NCBI GenBank assembly: GCA_947450405.1
Contig: CANFVI010000044.1
Span: 1 to 10,981 of the forward strand
Origin: Flavobacteriales bacterium
GTDB taxonomy: Bacteria > Bacteroidota > Bacteroidia > NS11-12g > UBA955
Direction: 5' to 3'
Length of the DNA: 10,981 nt
Under the pieces are notes generated by a model. That model worked only from the letters and a program-made list of their open reading frames with translations. It ran no database searches and had not been told where the DNA came from. Each line of letters starts with the position of its first letter. Position 1 is the stretch's first letter. Below are positions 6,938-10,981 of this stretch, piece by piece. The translations under genes were made by a program, and so were the position numbers.

Positions 6938-8387
6938 TTACAGAATGAATCGTACCCAATACCCTGAAATATTCAGTGAGAGAAATCATATATTTACCAA
7001 ATTGTTCAATGGTTTTTAGCTTAGCATCAAGATACTTACTTTCGCGAGAATTCAATAGAAATATAGTACCATCGCCACTTTCAAATTTTTTAATTTCCAT
7101 TTGGTATAATTGGAAATATCCTGCTTCTACATTTTTGAGCATATCTAAAATTTCTTTGAATGCAATAGTTTGTTTTTTAAGGGCAAGTAATTTGGTTTCT
7201 ATTTCTCTCTGTTTTAGGGTGGTTTCAAACTCGTTTTCTAACAACTTTAATTTGGCTGTTTTGAGTTCTCCCCGAGAAGCCCTGAAATATAATGGCGAGT
7301 AAAAAGAAACTCCAAAACGATGATTTTCAAATGCACTGTTTCCATTAATTGGTAAAATAGCTTTGTTCAAATATTGATATTTCAAATCCAGTTTTGGTAG
7401 GACATACGATTGTTTTAATTTAATATCAAGTTTGAGGGAATTGCTTTTTTGCGCGTAGAATTGTAAATCGGGCTGATTTGAAATTAAACTATCTGCATTC
7501 AATGTTTGTGTGAAGAATTTAACTTCTAATAGCTCGAAAAATTTATTTGAAGGACAAATATTAGATTTTATTGAAATTGGCGTGAATTCAATTCCTTGGT
7601 TGTTTTTTACAGAATTCCATAAATGAGCGGTGAATAGTATTTTGGTTTTTTCTGAATAAATTGAAACTTCTTTTTGTTTGGTTATAAATTGGCTTAATTG
7701 TACTGAGGTTTCTAAAGTGTCAAAACCGCTACATCCTCCTGCAGTAAATAGTTTACGAATTGCAATTTGTCTAATATTCGATAGGGCAATAGAGGAACTT
7801 AAGATATTTTTTTGCTCTTCAAAAACATACCAAGATATGTATTGGTTCCAAACGTTTAAATGCAAGTTTTGGATCATTTGCCGTTGAACAATTTCAGATT
7901 GAGCTTGAAATACTTTTGCTTGCTTTAATGCGGTCCTTCTTTGGTCGGTTATTAGATTTTTTAAAGCAGAGAATTCAAAACCCACATAAGATAATCCGGA
8001 ATTGCCTGTTGATGATTCAGGATTTAAATAATTACCATTATTGTTTTCATAACCTGCTATGGGAGTTAAGGGTGATTTTGTATTCAAGTCAACCTCAAAA
8101 AATTGATTCTGATAATAATTTTTGTTATCAAAGGTTTTTTGTTTGAAATCATATTGAATTACCGGATCAAAGCTACCTGATGCTTTTTGTTGGTTTGCCT
8201 TTGCATATTGTATCTGCAATAAGGATGAATAGGCAATAGGGTGATGCTTGTTAATGTTGTCTAAAACATCATGAATTGTTATATATTGAAAAGTGTCGAG
8301 CTTTTGAGCCGACAACGAAATGAAGATAAATTGAGTCAATAAAATCCCTAACAAATTTAGGCTCTTGAATAATCTATTTTTTTTCAT
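6930..8387 (-). CDS. TolC-family outer membrane efflux protein
   Basis: TolC-type proteins form trimeric channels through the outer membrane with a long periplasmic tunnel and act as the exit duct of tripartite exporters. This 485-residue protein has a Sec signal peptide: basic MKKNRLFK, a hydrophobic segment at about 9-25, and cleavage near SLSAQ (24-28). The rest is mostly polar with long predicted helices and two structural repeats. The repeat turns are recognisable: LFTAGGCSGFDTLE in the first half and KFESGDGTIFLLNSRESKY in the second, the latter close to the family's F-x-x-G-x-x-x-x-x-x-L-L-x-x-R pattern. The mature chain has exactly two Cys residues, in GGCSG and NICPS, which could form a disulfide. 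The ATG at 8387 lies inside the end of the adaptor gene (14-bp overlap), indicating translational coupling. The substrate is unknown. Confidence 0.88.
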   Translation of the reverse strand: MKKNRLFKSLNLLGILLTQFIFISLSAQKLDTFQYITIHDVLDNINKHHPIAYSSLLQIQYAKANQQKASGSFDPVIQYDFKQKTFDNKNYYQNQFFEVDLNTKSPLTPIAGYENNNGNYLNPESSTGNSGLSYVGFEFSALKNLITDQRRTALKQAKVFQAQSEIVQRQMIQNLHLNVWNQYISWYVFEEQKNILSSSIALSNIRQIAIRKLFTAGGCSGFDTLETSVQLSQFITKQKEVSIYSEKTKILFTAHLWNSVKNNQGIEFTPISIKSNICPSNKFFELLEVKFFTQTLNADSLISNQPDLQFYAQKSNSLKLDIKLKQSYVLPKLDLKYQYLNKAILPINGNSAFENHRFGVSFYSPLYFRASRGELKTAKLKLLENEFETTLKQREIETKLLALKKQTIAFKEILDMLKNVEAGYFQLYQMEIKKFESGDGTIFLLNSRESKYLDAKLKTIEQFGKYMISLTEYFRVLGTIHSVIS

Positions 8388-9672
8388 ACGACTTTATTGG
8401 TTTATAATAATCCGGCGAAAATCCACACATGGTTCTCCATATTTCATACCAAATTGGAACTTTCTTTAACAATAAGTAGCCATTTGCTCCAACTCCAATT
8501 CTAAGTTCTTTTGGCCATAGTTTAATTTGAGTTTTAGGTTTCACCAAAATTCTATATTTTCCATTTTCATTTGGTACGGAATTAATAGCATACACTTCAC
8601 CTGGAAAGGTTCCGTATGTTAATTTTGGCCAACCAGAAAATACCATTGTTGGCCAACCGTCGAAAATAAATTGAACGTGATTTCCCACTGAAATTAAAGG
8701 CATATCAACGGGGTCAATAAACAATTCTACGATGTGATTCAAAGAATTGGGGATAATTTTACATATCGATTGACCTTCTTTTATTGTTTCACCAATTCCA
8801 TTTAATTTGGTTTCTGTAATAAATCCAGATTGAGGAGCTGTAATGGTGTAAAATCCATTTCTTATGCTATAATTTGAATAGGTATTTCTTAATTTCGAAA
8901 CCTCACTTTCTGTTTCCATTTGTCCGGAAATGGCAGAATATCTTTCACTTTCACTTTTCGATAACTTTTCACCGTATTCGGAACTTACGTTCTGCAATTC
9001 AATTTTAAAGTTTTCAATTGATATTTTGGTTTGTCTAATTTTTGATTCGATAACAAGTAATTTTGAAACAGCTTCTTGAAATTTGCTTTTTCTATTTTCA
9101 ACATCAAATTGGCTTTTTATATGCTGTAAAAACAAAATACTGTCTCGTTCATATTGCTGCTTAGAAATTTTGGCATTCGTTTTTGCTGATTCTAATTCTG
9201 CTAAATCAGCCTGTAACTTTAATTGCTCCTGATCAAGTTTATTCTTTATTTTACTATAGCTGAAATCTTTACTTAGCTCAAGTTGTTTAATCTGATTATT
9301 AATGGCATCTATTTTGGAACTATAGGATAGAATTGATTTTTCTTTGGCTTTTAATTGAATATCAGTTTGTTGTAGTAATTCTGGGTTTAAATATTCCCCT
9401 TTAATTTCTGTAATTACCGCAATTGTATCACCTGCTAAAACATAGTCTCCTTCATTGATATGCCATTTAACTAATTTTCCCGCAATCACAGATTGTATTT
9501 CTTGAGGTCGTTCATTTGTTCCAAATGCAGTAACCTTGCCTTTTGACTGAATACTTTGTGTCCATGGCAAAAATAAAAACACAATTACAATCAGAAAAAT
9601 GATAAGTATGATTTTGCCAAACCTATTGTTTGTCCAATTACTATCTCGGTTTAAGAATTCTAATTTATTCAT
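8374..9672 (-). CDS. HlyD-family periplasmic adaptor (membrane fusion protein)
   Basis: Adaptors of this family link an inner-membrane transporter to a TolC-type channel. The 432-residue protein has a short cytoplasmic N-terminus and one transmembrane helix (about 18-36), followed by PWTQSIQSKGKV. The first half of a lipoyl-like domain (about 57-90, including AGKLVKWHINEGDYVLAGD) leads into an unusually long coiled-coil hairpin, about 100-262, rich in Lys, Glu, Gln and Ser. The second lipoyl half follows (about 276-307, ITAPQSGFITE and GETIKEGQSICKI). A beta-barrel region (about 310-402) and a short tail ending DYYKPIKSYEKK complete it. The long hairpin is typical of adaptors for type I secretion or peptide export rather than small-drug RND pumps. 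The start ATG overlaps the stop of the upstream ABC membrane-domain gene (ATGA), and the end overlaps the TolC-type gene by 14 bp, so all three should be made together. Confidence 0.9.
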   Translation of the reverse strand: MNKLEFLNRDSNWTNNRFGKIILIIFLIVIVFLFLPWTQSIQSKGKVTAFGTNERPQEIQSVIAGKLVKWHINEGDYVLAGDTIAVITEIKGEYLNPELLQQTDIQLKAKEKSILSYSSKIDAINNQIKQLELSKDFSYSKIKNKLDQEQLKLQADLAELESAKTNAKISKQQYERDSILFLQHIKSQFDVENRKSKFQEAVSKLLVIESKIRQTKISIENFKIELQNVSSEYGEKLSKSESERYSAISGQMETESEVSKLRNTYSNYSIRNGFYTITAPQSGFITETKLNGIGETIKEGQSICKIIPNSLNHIVELFIDPVDMPLISVGNHVQFIFDGWPTMVFSGWPKLTYGTFPGEVYAINSVPNENGKYRILVKPKTQIKLWPKELRIGVGANGYLLLKKVPIWYEIWRTMCGFSPDYYKPIKSYEKK

Positions 9673-10655
9673 GATAATTCGTTGATTTCATTTAGTTTTT
9701 CAACTGAAATCCCAGCGTCATATAAATATTCAACAGTTAAAATTAACTTTTCAATGGCCTCTATGAGCGTGAAAACCAATATTTCGGATGCAAGAAATTG
9801 ACCTAAACTTATATTTTCATTTACAAGTAAATAACTTCCAATGATTAACATCGTTGCAGTTAATAACACTTTAATTCCAACACCAAGCCAAGCTTGTTTT
9901 AACAAAATAACAAAATGATTGTTTCTAGAAACTACATAATCTTCTAAAGCACGATCAATAATATTGGCGTTGATATCATTCTTTTCATTTGCAAATTGCT
10001 GAATTCCTTGGGCAGTTTTGAATTTGAAATAACTTTCTGACCTTGCCGTATAAAATCCACGATACCATGTGAATTTCAATGATAAATAAACAATAAATCC
10101 AACCAACAATCCAAAAATTATAAAAAATGGATGATAAAAGCAAAGTAGTATCAGTCCACAAATCGCTTGTAATAATTTACCGGTAAAATCAGTTATTAAC
10201 TTGGAAAAACTCTTTTGAAGGGTAATGATATCCAAAAACTTAGTTGAGGCAGAAACAATGGTCTCTGTTTTAACAGCCGAATAACCAGAAATTGCATTTT
10301 TATAATTGAGTGTATACCTAACAAATAGTTTTCTCTGGAAACTGTCTACAATACTCAGTTGAGCAATTCTAGATAATCCTAATAAAAATATAGCCCCAGT
10401 GATGATAATAACGAGTATTACCCAACTACTTGACAATCTTCCGGCCAAGACAAATCCAATAATCGTTTGTATTCCCAAAGGAATTATTAAACTAATAATT
10501 CCAGCCAAAGCTGCATAAATATATAAATACTTAATGCTTTTTTTTTCAAACTTAATAATTTGAAAGAGGGTATTTAAAGCGAATTGTATTTTTTCCCTTG
10601 CTAACTCGTTATTTTCTTGAGTGTTTTTTGGGTTTGGGTTATTAAAATTTGTCAT
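9669..10655 (-). CDS. ABC exporter transmembrane domain protein lacking the ATPase domain
   Basis: This is the inner-membrane part of an ABC exporter (type-1 exporter fold). About six hydrophobic segments lie near residues 44-70, 77-97, 162-180, 178-195, 255-277 and 288-308. Signature stretches include PLGIQTIIGFVLAGRLSSSW (59-78), QLSIVDSFQRKLFVRY (99-114), LQKSFSKLITDF (146-157) and CFYHPFFIIFGLL (172-184). I recognise these from Bacteroidota exporters that normally continue into an ATP-binding domain, giving about 550 residues. Here the chain stops at 328, right after EKLILTVEYLYDAGISVEKL. There is no Walker A, LSGGQ-like or Walker B motif, and the next gene starts within the TGA. The open frame extends to a TTG at 10673, but the ATG at 10655 is preferred because a -7-like element lies just upstream. 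Either an ATPase is supplied from elsewhere or the protein has lost ATP-driven function. The membrane-domain call is firm; its mechanism is unknown. Confidence 0.85.
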   Translation of the reverse strand: MTNFNNPNPKNTQENNELAREKIQFALNTLFQIIKFEKKSIKYLYIYAALAGIISLIIPLGIQTIIGFVLAGRLSSSWVILVIIITGAIFLLGLSRIAQLSIVDSFQRKLFVRYTLNYKNAISGYSAVKTETIVSASTKFLDIITLQKSFSKLITDFTGKLLQAICGLILLCFYHPFFIIFGLLVGFIVYLSLKFTWYRGFYTARSESYFKFKTAQGIQQFANEKNDINANIIDRALEDYVVSRNNHFVILLKQAWLGVGIKVLLTATMLIIGSYLLVNENISLGQFLASEILVFTLIEAIEKLILTVEYLYDAGISVEKLNEINELS

Positions 10656-10680
10656 TGAGTAGAATCTTTCCAAATAGAAA

Positions 10681-10688
10681 CAAATATA
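10681..10688 (-). promoter_or_regulatory. Candidate -7 promoter element for the exporter operon
   Basis: On the minus strand this reads TATATTTG, an exact match to the Bacteroidota -7 consensus TAnnTTTG, 25 bp before the ATG at 10655. It sits in the 46-bp gap between the sugar transferase and exporter genes. No -33 TTTG was found at the right spacing. If active, it would let the exporter be transcribed apart from the sugar transferase and would rule out the TTG start at 10673. Confidence 0.35.
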
Positions 10689-10701
10689 ATATTAAAAAGT
10701 T

Positions 10702-10981
10702 CTATTTTCCTCTACCCTGAATCATAATTAACGCGGTATTAAACATAATTTTGATATCCAATCCTAAGGACATATTTTCCAAATATAAAATATCAAATTT
10801 CATCCTATCTATCATTTCAGTTACATCTTCGGCATATCCATATTTAATTTGCCCCCAACTGGTAATGCCTGGTTTAACCCTGTGTAATCTTTTATAAATT
10901 GGTGCTTTGGCAACAATTTGATCAATAAAAAATTGTCGTTCAGGTCTAGGACCAACCAAACTCATTTGTCCCATTAGCACA
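10702..10981 (-). CDS. Polyprenyl-phosphate sugar-1-phosphate transferase, C-terminal part (5'-partial)
   Basis: Bacterial sugar transferases of the WcaJ/WbaP/PglC type move a sugar-1-phosphate from a nucleotide sugar to undecaprenyl phosphate in the inner membrane, the first step of capsule, exopolysaccharide or O-antigen synthesis. The visible end carries the family's C-terminal signatures in order: MSLVGPRPER, then RVKPGITSWGQIKYGYAED, then FDILYLENMSLGLDIKIMF and IQGRGK. The frame is open to the window edge, so the N-terminal helices and catalytic Asp-Glu region lie outside. The stop (TAG at 10702-10704) leaves 46 bp before the exporter gene on the same strand, so co-transcription is possible. 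The sugar specificity cannot be read from this fragment. Family assignment is secure. Confidence 0.93.
   Translation of the reverse strand, partial: VLMGQMSLVGPRPERQFFIDQIVAKAPIYKRLHRVKPGITSWGQIKYGYAEDVTEMIDRMKFDILYLENMSLGLDIKIMFNTALIMIQGRGK

Noticed and set aside
6976..8146. Plus-strand open frames opposite the TolC-type gene
   Set aside because: They are antisense shadows of a real coding sequence, with no separate start signals or family resemblance.
9669..9760. Frameshift that would hide an ATPase domain after the ABC membrane domain
   Set aside because: The DNA after the stop is fully used by the intact HlyD-type adaptor gene, leaving no room for ATPase-domain remnants in any frame.
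10656..10673. TTG start at 10673 for the ABC membrane-domain protein
   Set aside because: A non-ATG codon only 8 bp after a likely -7 promoter element; the ATG at 10655 needs no special assumption.
1..10981. Mobile elements, CRISPR arrays, tRNA or rRNA genes
   Set aside because: No transposase frame, regularly spaced repeat series, integrase, or recognisable RNA gene was seen anywhere in the window.

Overview
The window reads as chromosomal DNA of a member of the Bacteroidota. The evidence is AT-rich DNA, start codons mostly without a Shine-Dalgarno sequence, several good matches to the Bacteroidota -7 promoter element (TAnnTTTG), and family types common in that phylum: a DUF4920 lipoprotein, a NamZ/DUF1343 exo-muramidase, and an ABC-membrane-domain/HlyD/TolC exporter. 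I cannot place it below phylum from sequence reading alone. No mobile element, CRISPR array, tRNA or rRNA was seen.

Layout. (1) 1-1819, plus strand: the end of accB (biotin carboxyl carrier protein) and complete accC (biotin carboxylase), the first half of acetyl-CoA carboxylase, closed by a strong symmetric terminator at 1837-1869. (2) 1922-3589, minus strand: a NamZ-type exo-N-acetylmuramidase followed 15 bp later by a small DUF4920 lipoprotein, a likely envelope or cell-wall salvage pair. (3) 3567-4793, plus strand: a LolC/LolE-type ABC permease, divergent from namZ and overlapping it head to head by about 23 bp. It ends at a second symmetric terminator (4817-4853) shared with convergent gyrB. 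(4) 4871-6823, minus strand: gyrB, with a 106-bp AT-rich leader that holds DnaA-box-like sequences. (5) 6930-10655, minus strand: a tightly coupled three-gene exporter (ABC membrane domain, HlyD-type adaptor, TolC-type outer membrane channel) with 4-bp and 14-bp gene overlaps. (6) 10702-10981, minus strand: the C-terminal end of a polyprenyl-phosphate sugar-1-phosphate transferase that continues past the window, suggesting a surface-polysaccharide locus just outside.

How it fits together. Most genes are envelope-related (fatty acid synthesis, peptidoglycan turnover, lipoprotein transport, export, glycan priming), with gyrB as the housekeeping exception. The most unusual point is the exporter: its ABC protein stops right after the transmembrane domain, and no ATPase domain is encoded next to it, although homologues as I remember them carry one. 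The LolC/E-like permease also has no ATPase gene beside it, which is less unusual. The exporter is therefore either driven by an ATPase encoded elsewhere or has diverged from ordinary type I secretion. This is the best candidate in the window for something undescribed.
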